From Chitinophaga pinensis (GTDB taxonomy: Bacteria; Bacteroidota; Bacteroidia; Chitinophagales; Chitinophagaceae), in contig NZ_VOHS01000003.1 of assembly GCF_007896845.1 (NCBI RefSeq), positions 248,001 to 312,000 on the forward strand: a DNA stretch of 64,000 nt. Reading direction: 5' to 3'. Both the position numbers and the translations under genes were made by a program. Below are positions 45,001-52,995 of this stretch, in pieces. Within the stretch, counting starts at the first letter, position 1. Every line of letters starts with the position of its first letter. The notes under the pieces were generated by a model. It saw only the letters and a list, made by a program, of their open reading frames with translations, did no database searches and had not been told where the DNA came from.

Positions 45001-45517
45001 CAGGAACCCGATCCTGAACTTTGGTCTGAGTTTCTCTGCAAGCTGGAAAGGTTTTGACGGCCGTATCGACTTCTCCGGTGGTGGCGGTTATTCCTTCAAC
45101 CGTAACTGGGAAACACGTAACCCATTCCAGAATGGTGGTAACCTGTTTGCCGACCTGTATAACGATCGCTGGCACAGAGAGAATCCGCTGGACGTAAACA
45201 GCCGCTGGATTCCGGGTAAATACCCTGCACTCCGTTTCAATGACGGTGGCCATAGCAGCTACGGCAGGGATTCTGATTTCTGGCTGACCAATGTTAAATA
45301 TCTGCGTGCCAGAACGATGGAGCTGGGATATACTATTCCGAAAAATGTGCTCAGTCGTGTGAAAATAGAAAGAGCCCGTTTCTACGTGAATGCGAATAAC
45401 CTCTTCTCTATTGACAATCTTAAAAACGTCGGTATAGATGCAGAGATCGTAGATGATAACGGTCTTACCTATCCGCAAAGCAGATTTGTAAACATTGGTT
45501 TTGAACTTTCTCTCTGA
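42089..45517 (+). CDS. SusC-family TonB-dependent receptor with STN signalling domain
   Basis: The 1142-residue receptor has an N-terminal signal, then an STN (secretin/TonB short N-terminal) domain (ISLEVKQQPVGKVLSQIEKMVDVKFLYSSSLIQSDRKVDV, about residues 47-86) that contacts FecR. A carboxypeptidase-regulatory domain follows (VRITGQVIDPKGVPLPGVSVKLKGTSTGATTDANGNYGF), then the plug (LGDVVIVGYGSQRKESLTGAISSV, GRPGASASIQIRNMGNPLYVIDGIQQDE) and the barrel ending NIGFELSL. It imports a glycan fragment, probably arabinose-containing judging from the GH43 enzyme in the operon. With sigma and FecR it forms a trans-envelope switch. Confidence 0.95.
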   Translation: MKKRLRIRDLIFHVMRTCVYQLLVALSFTTIVFARSGKAQEVLQQKISLEVKQQPVGKVLSQIEKMVDVKFLYSSSLIQSDRKVDVLADNETLAAILDELLLPLQLQYHVSGRQIVLNRLRAPAESGQQQPVRITGQVIDPKGVPLPGVSVKLKGTSTGATTDANGNYGFNVPALSGILIFTYVGYAPKEVEINGKHTVNATLESSSTALGDVVIVGYGSQRKESLTGAISSVTSKDLNGVHAGSTVSAGLAGKIAGVSFRMSDGRPGASASIQIRNMGNPLYVIDGIQQDEGQFNNIAPNDIESITVLKDASAAIYGMRAANGVVVVTTKRGKLGSRNTINVNVYRGWQNWTRFPKTVNAYEWMVGKADADVNQSGHTAITQAELDKWQAGTETGYKSFDWYKFIVKGNSPLTQANLNFTGGSERINYYVSATHLDQNSVLGREFTFRRSNVQSNIDARVSDRFKIGAQINGRVETRDQPGVPGGDDYWAARFAILRNRPTERPYANDNPNYPNDIGHNTENWALQNKKLSGYWRSDWRVVQSNLTAEYQFPLEGLTAKGLFSYYYANEIMNGHEYTYKVYTYNPADDTYNVTGGSSNPYRERRNRTILSPTLQAQLNYNKTFGKHIIGATLVAERIKRRDLSTYVHSVPTLNQLPLIYFSTMDTYNDYDNTEARLGYIGRVNYNYGGKYYIELSARRDASWKFAPNKRWGTFPSVSGGWRVSEEKFFSGISKKAISELKLRGSFGRMGDDDIGIGAYDYLAGYNYNSSTVILDGNAVIGSRNKGVPVTNISWFVSQTLDVGLDYALFNDKITGAIDVFNRKRTGLLGSKYDILVPSELGYNLPSENVNSDQVAGFEASIAYSGKVKEVSFNIGGNFSIARPKTLHTYKPVFNNSLDHYFNSREQRFVNAFWGFESAGQFQSQEQINKYPVNVDGFGNKTLLPGDIIYKDLNNDGIINDQDRRPIGYGTGRNPILNFGLSFSASWKGFDGRIDFSGGGGYSFNRNWETRNPFQNGGNLFADLYNDRWHRENPLDVNSRWIPGKYPALRFNDGGHSSYGRDSDFWLTNVKYLRARTMELGYTIPKNVLSRVKIERARFYVNANNLFSIDNLKNVGIDAEIVDDNGLTYPQSRFVNIGFELSL

Positions 45518-45536
45518 TCATTTAACTACATGCAGC

Positions 45537-47438
45537 ATGAAAAAATATTTGCTGATACTGACAGCTGTCATCTCAATTATAACAACAGGATGCTTAAAGG
45601 ATGATGAATTCCTGACGACTGATCCTACCAATTTGCTTACTGACGACGCAGTATGGAAAAGCTCCGATCTGGTGCTCTCCGTACTGGCTGATCTATACGA
45701 CCGTTATCCGGAACAGCAGACCATTACCAACTGGGCTGAGTTTACCAACTTTGATGAGGCATTCCCTTCAGAAGCGGGTCAGTACTGGAGAACCAAACAA
45801 GTAGATTATCCTACCGGATGGTGGTCTTTGTGGGACTATGGTTATATCCGCGATCTGAACCTGTTCGTGCAGAAATGCCAGGCAGCTAATGAACTGGGAG
45901 CCGATGCACGTGCCCGTTTTCTGGCAGAAGCCCGCTTCCTTCGCGCAGCTATCTACTTTGAGGAAGTAAAACGTATGGGTGGTGTTCCATTAATCCTCGA
46001 GCCAATGGAATATAACTTCAGCGGTGATCCTACTTACCTGCAGCATGCACGCGCAAAGGAGTCTGAAATATATGATTTTGTAATTAGCGAATTGGATAGC
46101 GTGAAGAACGTATTACCTGATGATGCAGGTATCAAATCACGTGCGACCAGAGCAGCCGCATTGGCCATGCAATCAAGGGCAGCTTTATATGCGGGTTCTA
46201 TTGCGAAATATGGTGGCGCTACACCATTGGTAAGTTTACCGGGGGGTGAAGTTGGTATTGCTGCTGACAAAGCCAATGCTTATTTTACAAAAGCACTGGA
46301 AGCCTCACAGGCAATTATTACCGGTGGTAAATATTCTTTGTACAAAAAGAAGGCAGAAGATCTGCAGGAAAATTTTGCTGCGCTCTTCTATGATAAATCA
46401 AACAATCCGGAAGTTATTTTCGTACAGGACTTCAAACTGAAATCAGGTAAGACACAGGACTGGACACTGGCGAATCAGCCATGGTCTTCCGCGGAAGAAC
46501 AACAAGGTGGCAGAGTAAATCCATCCCTGAACCTTGCTTTGCAATACGAGAAACTGGATAACACATTTGCACCATTCGCTACTAATAACGGGAACGATTA
46601 TGTGTATTATGAAAATCCGGGTGACATTTTCGCGGGAAGAGATGCCCGTCTTGGTGGCACGATCATGTTACCGGGTAGCCGCTTCAAAGGTGTACCATTG
46701 GATATCTGGGCTGGCGTAATGTACTGGAAAGATGGTAAATACAACATCATCTCCGGTGATAACTTTGGCGACAGAGACAGTATTCCGGTAGCAGGAGCTC
46801 CCAGAAGTTCACAGGTGGTTGGTACAGACGGTCCTGTGGATGGGTTGCAATACAGTGCGCAGAGTGGTTTCTTTGTACGCAAATTCATGGATCCTACTGT
46901 AGGATCTGGTCAGATAGGTACCCGTAGCGATGTATGGTGGGTACGTTTCCGTTATGCAGAAGTATTATTAAATGCAGCAGAAGCTGCTTTTGAGCTCGGT
47001 CAGACCGGTCTTTCATCCACTTATATTAACCAGCTGCGTGAGCGTGCAGGCTTTACCACACAGCTTACTGATGCACAGATGACCTTCGACAGAATCGTTC
47101 ACGAGAGACGTATCGAACTGGCCTTTGAAGGACATGAAATGTTTGATAACAAACGTTGGAGGATCGCGCATAAAGTATGGAACGGAGAGAATATCTCTGC
47201 GGCCGATGTGACGGCCAATCTGGGTAAGGCAGATAGAGTAAATACCATGATCTACGCGATGTGGGGTTACAAGATCTATCATCCGGGTAATGCCAATGAT
47301 GGCAAATGGGTGTATAGAATTGTAAAACCATCCAATGTAACAGCCGCGCACCGCTTTAATCTGGGTAATTACTATTCCGTTATCGGATCAGATATCCTCA
47401 GTAACAACCCTAAGCTGGTGAAGAACCCTAATCATTAA
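45537..47438 (+). CDS. SusD/RagB-family glycan-binding lipoprotein
   Basis: The 633-residue surface lipoprotein follows susC by 19 nt. The ATG at 45537 gives a clean lipoprotein signal (KKYLLILTAVISIITTGC, modified Cys19). SusD family features include the N-terminal KDDEFLTTDPTNLLTDDAVWKSSDLVLSVLADLYDRY and the C-terminal RYAEVLLNAAEAAFELGQT…INQLRERAGF…IVHERRIELAFEGHEMFDNKRW. It captures the glycan at the cell surface for the SusC partner. Confidence 0.94.
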   Translation: MKKYLLILTAVISIITTGCLKDDEFLTTDPTNLLTDDAVWKSSDLVLSVLADLYDRYPEQQTITNWAEFTNFDEAFPSEAGQYWRTKQVDYPTGWWSLWDYGYIRDLNLFVQKCQAANELGADARARFLAEARFLRAAIYFEEVKRMGGVPLILEPMEYNFSGDPTYLQHARAKESEIYDFVISELDSVKNVLPDDAGIKSRATRAAALAMQSRAALYAGSIAKYGGATPLVSLPGGEVGIAADKANAYFTKALEASQAIITGGKYSLYKKKAEDLQENFAALFYDKSNNPEVIFVQDFKLKSGKTQDWTLANQPWSSAEEQQGGRVNPSLNLALQYEKLDNTFAPFATNNGNDYVYYENPGDIFAGRDARLGGTIMLPGSRFKGVPLDIWAGVMYWKDGKYNIISGDNFGDRDSIPVAGAPRSSQVVGTDGPVDGLQYSAQSGFFVRKFMDPTVGSGQIGTRSDVWWVRFRYAEVLLNAAEAAFELGQTGLSSTYINQLRERAGFTTQLTDAQMTFDRIVHERRIELAFEGHEMFDNKRWRIAHKVWNGENISAADVTANLGKADRVNTMIYAMWGYKIYHPGNANDGKWVYRIVKPSNVTAAHRFNLGNYYSVIGSDILSNNPKLVKNPNH

Positions 47439-47454
47439 GTATTGATCGTAAAAC

Positions 47455-48174
47455 ATGCACATGAAAAAAACATTCGTATATATAGCTCTGGCACTGACAG
47501 CTTTTGCCTGTAAGAAAGATAATTATGATCCACCTTCCTCTTCCCTTTCCGGTCATATTACCTATCAGGGAGTGCCAATTAACGTCAGTTCAAAAGACGT
47601 AACTTTCGAATTATGGGAACCCGGATGGGGAAAGAACGGCGCAATTACCGTTAACGTAAAAGAGGATGGTTCTTATTCCGCCTTGTTATTTGATGGTAAT
47701 TATAAGCTGATCATCCCTCCTTCACAGGGGCCATTCCGGTCTATTACCAATGCCGAAACTAAAAACGACACGATGCTGTTGACAATAAGAGGCAGCCGTG
47801 ACATGAATATTGAGGTAATGCCGTATTATATGATCAGGGATGCTAAACTGACATTGAATGGTACAACCGTTAACGCGAACTGTAAGCTCGAAAAGATCAT
47901 CACAGACGTAAATGCCAGAAATATCGAATCCGTGTTTTTGTACCTGAACCAAACCCAGTTTGTAGATGGAACTAACTACCTTGCGCGTACGGCGTTAAAT
48001 GGTGGTGATATCACAGACCCGGCTAACATCAATATGAGCGTTAACGTGCCGGATAACCGTTCCGGTAATGGTGCCAGCGGTGATCAGGATTATGTATTCG
48101 CCCGTATCGGTGTGAAAATCAGCGGTGTGGAAGACCTCTTGTTTTCCGAAGTCCAGCAGATTAATCTGAAATAA
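47455..48174 (+). CDS. DUF3823 family lipoprotein
   Basis: The 239-residue protein has a lipoprotein signal (TFVYIALALTAFAC) and two beta-rich domains: SSLSGHITYQGVPINVSSKDVTFELWEPGWGKNGAITVNVKEDGSYSALLFDGNYKLII and a C-terminal domain with IESVFLYLNQTQFVDGT. It matches the DUF3823 family commonly encoded after susCD pairs, presumed to be an extra surface glycan-binding protein. The start may be ATG 47455 or 47461. It sits 16 nt after susD and 4 nt before the GH43 gene, so it is part of the same operon. Confidence 0.85.
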   Translation: MHMKKTFVYIALALTAFACKKDNYDPPSSSLSGHITYQGVPINVSSKDVTFELWEPGWGKNGAITVNVKEDGSYSALLFDGNYKLIIPPSQGPFRSITNAETKNDTMLLTIRGSRDMNIEVMPYYMIRDAKLTLNGTTVNANCKLEKIITDVNARNIESVFLYLNQTQFVDGTNYLARTALNGGDITDPANINMSVNVPDNRSGNGASGDQDYVFARIGVKISGVEDLLFSEVQQINLK

Positions 48175-48178
48175 AAAT

Positions 48179-49201
48179 ATGATAAGATCACTTATTTGCT
48201 TTTTGCTACTATTCGCGTCTGCTGTACATGGACAGCAGACGTTTAAAAATCCGGTATTGCCGGGTGGACCTGATCCGTGGTGCGTATATAAGGACGGATA
48301 TTATTATTATATGCATACGATGGGGAACCGCCTGGAACTGTGGAAGACCAAAAACATCGCTCAGCTGAAAGATGCGCCACATAAAACGATCTGGACGCCT
48401 CCGGCGACCGGTCCCTACTCCAAAGATATCTGGGCCCCTGAGATCCATTATCTGAAGGGGAAGTGGTATGTATATTTTGCTGCCGATGGTGGTGATAATC
48501 AGGACCATCGCATTTATGCGCTGGAAAATAGTTCTCCTGATCCTATGCAGGGTACCTGGGTGTTTAAAGGAAAAGTAGCTGATCCGGAAGATAAGTGGGC
48601 TATTGATGCAAGCGTATTTGAACATCACGGAAAATTATATATGATCTGGTCAGGATGGGAAGGTAATAAGAATGGCCGGCAGGATATTTATATCGCCGCT
48701 ATGAAAGACCCACTGACGATACAGGGGAAAAGGGTAAAGATATCAACACCCCAATATCCATGGGAAACCAAAGGAGATCTGGGAGATCCTGATTTGAAAC
48801 ATATAGACGTTAACGAAGGGCCGCAAATGTTGCAACACAAAGGGTTACTTTTTATCATCTATTCAGGATCTGCTTGCTGGACAGACGATTACGCATTAGG
48901 GATGTTAGTAGCTAGTGAAAAGCAAGATCTGTTGAACCCGGCTTCATGGCAAAAGCATGACCAGCCGGTGTTTAAGCAATCCGCTGAAAATAAGGTATAT
49001 GCACCCGGACACAACTCATTCTTTACATCTCCTGACGGCAAAGAATACTGGATCTTATACCACGCCAACGACCATCCGGGAGATGGTTGCGGTGGAAAGC
49101 GATCCCCCAGAATACAGCAATTTAGCTGGAATAAACTGGGCTGGCCGGTATTCGGAACACCGTTAAAAACAGATACTTTGTTAAAAATCCCCCGTTCCTG
49201 A
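48179..49201 (+). CDS. Glycoside hydrolase family 43 enzyme
   Basis: The 340-residue secreted enzyme (signal MIRSLICFLLLFASAVHG) folds as a GH43 five-bladed propeller. The three expected acidic residues are visible: base Asp32 in PGGPDPWCVYKDG, the pKa modulator Asp143 in WAIDASVF and the acid Glu213 in DVNEGPQML. Such enzymes remove arabinofuranosyl or xylosyl units from plant cell-wall glycans. It is the only enzyme in this locus, which is therefore a small one aimed at arabinose- or xylose-decorated material. It is the last gene of the operon and its stop codon lies in the loop of the terminator. Confidence 0.9.
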   Translation: MIRSLICFLLLFASAVHGQQTFKNPVLPGGPDPWCVYKDGYYYYMHTMGNRLELWKTKNIAQLKDAPHKTIWTPPATGPYSKDIWAPEIHYLKGKWYVYFAADGGDNQDHRIYALENSSPDPMQGTWVFKGKVADPEDKWAIDASVFEHHGKLYMIWSGWEGNKNGRQDIYIAAMKDPLTIQGKRVKISTPQYPWETKGDLGDPDLKHIDVNEGPQMLQHKGLLFIIYSGSACWTDDYALGMLVASEKQDLLNPASWQKHDQPVFKQSAENKVYAPGHNSFFTSPDGKEYWILYHANDHPGDGCGGKRSPRIQQFSWNKLGWPVFGTPLKTDTLLKIPRS

Positions 49202-49213
49202 CGGGGGATTTTT
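49183..49213 (+). terminator. Terminator of the polysaccharide-utilisation operon
   Basis: A perfect 13-bp stem (49183-49195 with 49201-49213) has its loop on the GH43 stop codon. Five C and five G at the core and a T5 run at the end make it strong. Confidence 0.92.
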
Positions 49214-49653
49214 CTTTATGGTAGCGGATTTGCAGAGAAATTAAACGATCGTGGTATTGTCAGAGTCGCAAAGCTGTGTTAACTTTTGTTAACGAAATTA
49301 TACTTATGTCAGGTAATTAATAGGACTGCCGTATATTTTCCACCTGTTTTATGTAGATTTAGATACAACAACAGTATAACAATTAGTGTAGTACTTATTC
49401 AGCTTTATCATCATGCCGTCAATCGTTTTACATTACGTTATCATTGCGTGCATTACAGTTATGTTTGTATTAGTGAACAGATTCTACGGTCACAAGACGA
49501 GCGTTAACTGGAAGGAGAACAATGAACAACTTTAAGCGCCACGCATAAGGTAACCCCACCTACATACTTTGTCAGATGCCTTTGTACCAGATGGTCAGGA
49601 TAGTTTGCCACGTACTATCTTATTCAGGTACAGGGATTTCCATGTTTATTTTG
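49214..49653. other. Gene-free stretch upstream of the redox operon
   Basis: About 440 nt with no convincing gene. It contains GTTAAC twice with a TTTT spacer (49278-49293) and an 8-codon frame MNNFKRHA at 49522-49548, which may be chance. Confidence 0.5.
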
Positions 49654-49680
49654 AATAGTCTATAAAATTTATAGACTATT
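49654..49680. promoter_or_regulatory. 27-nt palindromic operator A
   Basis: Arms AATAGTCTATAAA and TTTATAGACTATT are perfect inverted copies around one central base. The core AGTCTA-N9-TAGACT has the same spacing as the element at 62086-62112. It ends one base before the -33 box of the promoter below, a place where a repressor or activator could bind. Confidence 0.8.
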
Positions 49681-49681
49681 A

Positions 49682-49713
49682 TTTGGAAAATAAAATCAGC
49701 CATTCTATCTTTG
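49682..49713 (+). promoter_or_regulatory. Promoter of the redox/TonB operon
   Basis: TTTG (49682-49685) and TATCTTTG (49706-49713) are 20 nt apart, close to the Bacteroidetes consensus. Transcription would begin near 49720, giving a leader of about 230 nt before the TlpA-like gene. Confidence 0.8.
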
Positions 49714-49781
49714 TTATCACCACCCTAATTAAGCCACCATTAATTAGTTGATTTTTTAAAAATTAACTAACACTTTTGAAC

Positions 49782-49832
49782 ATGAACAACTTCCTTCGTT
49801 CTTCCGGCTGTATGCCTTGTTGTTGTCGCTAA
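49782..49832 (+). CDS. Cysteine-rich leader peptide (16 residues)
   Basis: The ORF encodes MNNFLRSSGCMPCCCR with Cys at positions 10, 13, 14 and 15, three of them in consecutive TGT codons. It lies about 60 nt into the predicted leader of the redox operon and ends 4 nt before a terminator-like hairpin. Runs of codons for one amino acid directly before a hairpin are the hallmark of attenuator peptides, and polycysteine leader ORFs before sulfur genes are known in actinobacteria. Here the peptide would sense charged tRNA-Cys, or act through its thiols. Too short for a homology claim. Confidence 0.6.
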   Translation: MNNFLRSSGCMPCCCR

Positions 49833-49835
49833 TCT

Positions 49836-49865
49836 GCCTTTTGTCCAAAGGCGCTCTCTTTTTCC
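49836..49865 (+). promoter_or_regulatory. Attenuator-like hairpin after the Cys-rich ORF
   Basis: GCCTTT (49836-49841) pairs with AAAGGC (49847-49852) around TGTCC, followed by a pyrimidine run CTCTCTTTTTCC. AAGGC (49848-49852) can alternatively pair with GCCTT inside the leader ORF (49814-49818), so mutually exclusive structures are possible. The direction of control cannot be predicted. Confidence 0.5.
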
Positions 49866-49953
49866 ATCGTCATATACTGACTACAAATGACCGATAAACG
49901 GAAAGAGATAGCTATACCCTGAACTATCAACCACTCAAATCAAATCTACTCTC

Positions 49954-51237
49954 ATGAACACAATTGCCCGTATCGGAGTAAAAGGCCTGTTGGCCACTGT
50001 ACTATTCGGCAGTACTGTATTTGCAGCTGAGAAAAAGCCCCTGTTTTTAAAAGAAGGTGTATGGCGTGGTGTTTTTACTGTGAATGAAGCCAATGTGCCA
50101 TTCAACTTCGAATTCAAAGGAAAAGACCCCGAACATGCCGTGTTCTCATTGATAAATGGTACACGCCGTGATGAATTTAAAGTAAAGCGTATCGGAGATG
50201 ATTCGCTGTTTATAAAAATGAATACCTATGATGCTGCGCTGTTTGCGAAGATCGAAACAGATGGCCGTATCACTGGTGAATACAGAAGTCTGGTACCTAA
50301 TTTCCGGGGGAACGCCCTGCCTTTTGTGGCGGAAGCCGGTAAGAAATACCGCTTTGTAGAACCGGGAAAAGATGTCAAACCCGCAGTGAATCTGTCAGGT
50401 AAATGGGAACTACAGATCTATAGCAAAGAACCTACTCCTAACAGAATCGGATTGCTGAAGCAGGATGGTAACCGTCTCACAGGCGTAATCATGTCCGTCG
50501 TAGGTGATAGCCGTGAACTCGAAGGCACTGTACAGGGCAATGAATTTGAACTGTCAGGTTTCACCGGACCAAGCCCGATATACATCAAAGGTCATATCAA
50601 TGATGACCAGTCCTTTACAGGAGAACTAAGTCTCGGTATCTATAACAATGTGAAGTTTGACGGTAATAAAAATGCCAATGCCGAACTCCCTGATCCTTAT
50701 AAACTGACATACCTGAAAGAAGGATATAAAAAGCTGGATTTCTCCTTACCGGATCTGAATGGTAAACAGGTATCACTGAGTGATGCCAAATACAAGGGGA
50801 AAGTAGTGATCGTTGAAATCATTGGCACATGGTGTCCTAACTGTACTGATCAGACAGCATTTCTCGCTCCCTGGTTCAAAAAGAACAAAGACCGTGGTGT
50901 AGAGGCTATCGCCATCGGTTTTGAGCAGAAAGATGATTTAGAATATGCACGGTACACATTAGGTAAATTAAAAGATAAATACGGTATTGAATATGATATT
51001 CTTTTTGGTGGCATTGCTGATAAGAAAGTGGCTTCGGAAAAACTTCCGGCACTCAACCGTATGATGGCATTCCCTACAACTATTATTATAGATCGTAATG
51101 GTGATGTGCGTCAGATACATACGGGTTACACCGGTGAGATTACCGGTAATTATTTCAACGACTATGTAAAGAAGTGGAACGACGATCTGGATGCGCTGAT
51201 CGCAGAACCTGTCCGTCAGGACGTGGCCATCCGCTAA
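49954..51237 (+). CDS. TlpA-like thioredoxin-fold protein with N-terminal beta domains
   Basis: The 427-residue secreted protein (signal MNTIARIGVKGLLATVLFGSTVFA) has about 240 residues of beta-rich sequence with GVWRGVFTVNEANVPFNFEF and a second similar block (LSGKWELQIYSKEPTPNRIGLLKQDGNRLTGVI), then a TlpA/AhpC-type thioredoxin domain with the redox motif WCPNC (Cys294, Cys297) and the cis-proline region AFPTTIIIDRNG. It should reduce disulfides in the periplasm or on c-type cytochrome substrates. It is the first gene after the Cys-rich leader, and is followed 121 nt later by YceI. A 3-nt-loop hairpin (51247-51265) lies just after its stop. Confidence 0.88.
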   Translation: MNTIARIGVKGLLATVLFGSTVFAAEKKPLFLKEGVWRGVFTVNEANVPFNFEFKGKDPEHAVFSLINGTRRDEFKVKRIGDDSLFIKMNTYDAALFAKIETDGRITGEYRSLVPNFRGNALPFVAEAGKKYRFVEPGKDVKPAVNLSGKWELQIYSKEPTPNRIGLLKQDGNRLTGVIMSVVGDSRELEGTVQGNEFELSGFTGPSPIYIKGHINDDQSFTGELSLGIYNNVKFDGNKNANAELPDPYKLTYLKEGYKKLDFSLPDLNGKQVSLSDAKYKGKVVIVEIIGTWCPNCTDQTAFLAPWFKKNKDRGVEAIAIGFEQKDDLEYARYTLGKLKDKYGIEYDILFGGIADKKVASEKLPALNRMMAFPTTIIIDRNGDVRQIHTGYTGEITGNYFNDYVKKWNDDLDALIAEPVRQDVAIR

Positions 51238-51358
51238 ACTTATTGTTATCATCCGCAGGATGATATCCTATGTCTTCTCGTCTATACATGTTGTTCTCTG
51301 TTGTAATACCTGTGGGGTCGTATGGCTCGACCCTGCAGGTTGCTAAAAACAAACTCCC

Positions 51359-52018
51359 ATGAAAATTTTTCAACACGCCGCATCTTTTGCTTCAATAGGC
51401 GTGATCGCTGTGATCACTGCTTTCACTGTACAGGTTCAAAATACAGCGCCTATACCTGCAACTGTCAAAACCGTTACTGCCGCTAATAAAGTCACAGCTT
51501 TTCAGGTAGACAGTAAAAATAGCAAGCTATTATGGACGGCCCGTAAGGTGACCGGCACACATACCGGTACTATCAATATCAGCAGTGGTACGCTGAAGGT
51601 GGAAAACAATGCGCTCCAAAGCGGCAGTTTTAAACTCGATACCCGCAGCATTGCTGTAACTGACATAAAAGATGCTGGTGGTAATGCGAAGCTTACCGGC
51701 CATCTGAAGAGTGACGATTTCTTTGCAGTAGAGAAATATCCTGCAGCTGATTTTGCAATCACCGGTATTAAGCCACATGGTAACAATCAGTATGATCTGC
51801 TTGGCAAACTGACTATTAAAGGTATTACCAACGACGTCAGCTTCCCTGCCACTGTGGTTATCGAAAAAGGCAAACTGACGGCCAATGCCAAGGTGAAAGT
51901 AGACAGAACGAAATATGATATCAAATTCCGTTCAGCAAACTACTTTGAAAACCTGGGCGATAAGGCTATCTACGATGATTTCGATCTGGATATAACACTG
52001 CTCGCTAATGCTCAGTAA
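51359..52018 (+). CDS. YceI-family periplasmic lipid-binding protein
   Basis: The 219-residue protein has an N-terminal signal or anchor (FASIGVIAVITAFTVQ) and a YceI beta-barrel: FQVDSKNSKLLWTARKVTGTHTGTINISSGTLKVENN, LTGHLKSDDFFAVEKYPAADFAITGIKPHG, LLGKLTIKGITNDVSFPATV and KVDRTKYDIKFRSANYFENLGDKAIYDDFDLDI. YceI proteins carry isoprenoids such as quinone-like molecules in the periplasm. The stop overlaps the start of the peroxidase gene by one base (TAATG), so translation is coupled, and YceI is often found beside cytochromes. Confidence 0.9.
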   Translation: MKIFQHAASFASIGVIAVITAFTVQVQNTAPIPATVKTVTAANKVTAFQVDSKNSKLLWTARKVTGTHTGTINISSGTLKVENNALQSGSFKLDTRSIAVTDIKDAGGNAKLTGHLKSDDFFAVEKYPAADFAITGIKPHGNNQYDLLGKLTIKGITNDVSFPATVVIEKGKLTANAKVKVDRTKYDIKFRSANYFENLGDKAIYDDFDLDITLLANAQ

Positions 52019-52953
52019 TGAAAAAGTGGCTCATCATAGCTTTGTTAGTGACCGCATGTACTCTGCTGGCTTTTCATTCAGAAGAACCGCTGACGCGGGC
52101 AACCCTCGGAGAAAAATTGTTTTTCGATCCGGTATTATCGCTGGACAGAACTATCAGCTGTGCTTCCTGCCATAGGCCACAGTTTGCGTTTGCCGATACC
52201 TCAACCTTCAGTAAAGGCATTCATGACAAACTCACCAAACGAAATACCCCTGCGCTTACCAACCAAAGTGGCCGGCCCAGTTTCTTCTGGGATGGACGGG
52301 CCGCCACATTGGAGGAACAGGCAAAACAACCGATTATCTCTCCGGACGAAATGGGCCTGCCGATAGAAGAAGCCGTGAGGCGCCTCAATGCAGACAGTAA
52401 CTATACACAGGCATTCAGAAAGATTTTTAACAGTGCGCCTACTGAAAAAAATCTGCTACAGGCACTGGCAGCCTTTGAACGTACACTGGAAACAGCCAAC
52501 AGTCCTTACGACAGATACATCAACGGTGATGATCATGCAATCTCTGCCGCAGCTGCACGGGGACGCCTGTTGTTCATAGGAAAAGCCAATTGTAACAACT
52601 GCCATTCAGGTGAAGACTTCACAGCAGACCGCTTCAAAAATATAGGACTATACAATGGCACTACATTAAAAGATGCAGGTCGTTTTGATATCACACATGA
52701 CAGTGCGCAGTTAGGATTCTTCAAAGTACCCAGTCTGCGGAATGTTGCCGTTACAGCGCCCTATATGCACAACGGTATGTTCAGAACACTACGTGAAGTT
52801 ATTGTATACTACAACACACCAGATGCATTGATCCATGACGGCATAAAAAGGGACTTATCGTTAAATACACCATTAAACTTAACTGACACAGAAATAGACG
52901 AACTCGAAGCTTTTCTTAAAACACTTACAGACGACCGTTTTATCAACCAATAA
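52018..52953 (+). CDS. Di-haem cytochrome c peroxidase (CCP/MauG family)
   Basis: The 311-residue secreted or membrane-anchored protein carries two CXXCH haem c motifs: CASCH at residues 48-52 and CNNCH at 192-196. The order LGEKLFFDPVLSLDRTISCASCHRPQFAFAD, FFWDGRAATLEEQAKQPI, LAAFERTLET and FKVPSLRNVAVTAPYMHNGMFRTLREVIVYYN is characteristic of bacterial di-haem peroxidases. It would reduce hydrogen peroxide or oxidise another periplasmic substrate. Translation is coupled to yceI. Electrons could come from the TlpA-like or quinone-carrying partners encoded beside it. Confidence 0.92.
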   Translation: MKKWLIIALLVTACTLLAFHSEEPLTRATLGEKLFFDPVLSLDRTISCASCHRPQFAFADTSTFSKGIHDKLTKRNTPALTNQSGRPSFFWDGRAATLEEQAKQPIISPDEMGLPIEEAVRRLNADSNYTQAFRKIFNSAPTEKNLLQALAAFERTLETANSPYDRYINGDDHAISAAAARGRLLFIGKANCNNCHSGEDFTADRFKNIGLYNGTTLKDAGRFDITHDSAQLGFFKVPSLRNVAVTAPYMHNGMFRTLREVIVYYNTPDALIHDGIKRDLSLNTPLNLTDTEIDELEAFLKTLTDDRFINQ

Positions 52954-52995
52954 TCAAATCCCGCCACAGGCGGACAGTCTCTTCAACACTATAAC

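Noticed and set aside
49286-49507. 73-residue plus-strand ORF upstream of the redox operon
   Set aside because: Composition is random-like with many Tyr, His and Cys, there is no family resemblance, and it lies in a gap without a promoter.
49522-49548. 8-codon frame MNNFKRHA sharing its first four residues with the Cys-rich leader peptide
   Set aside because: It lies upstream of the mapped promoter and operator, has no cysteine and no hairpin after it; the MNNF match is short enough to be chance.
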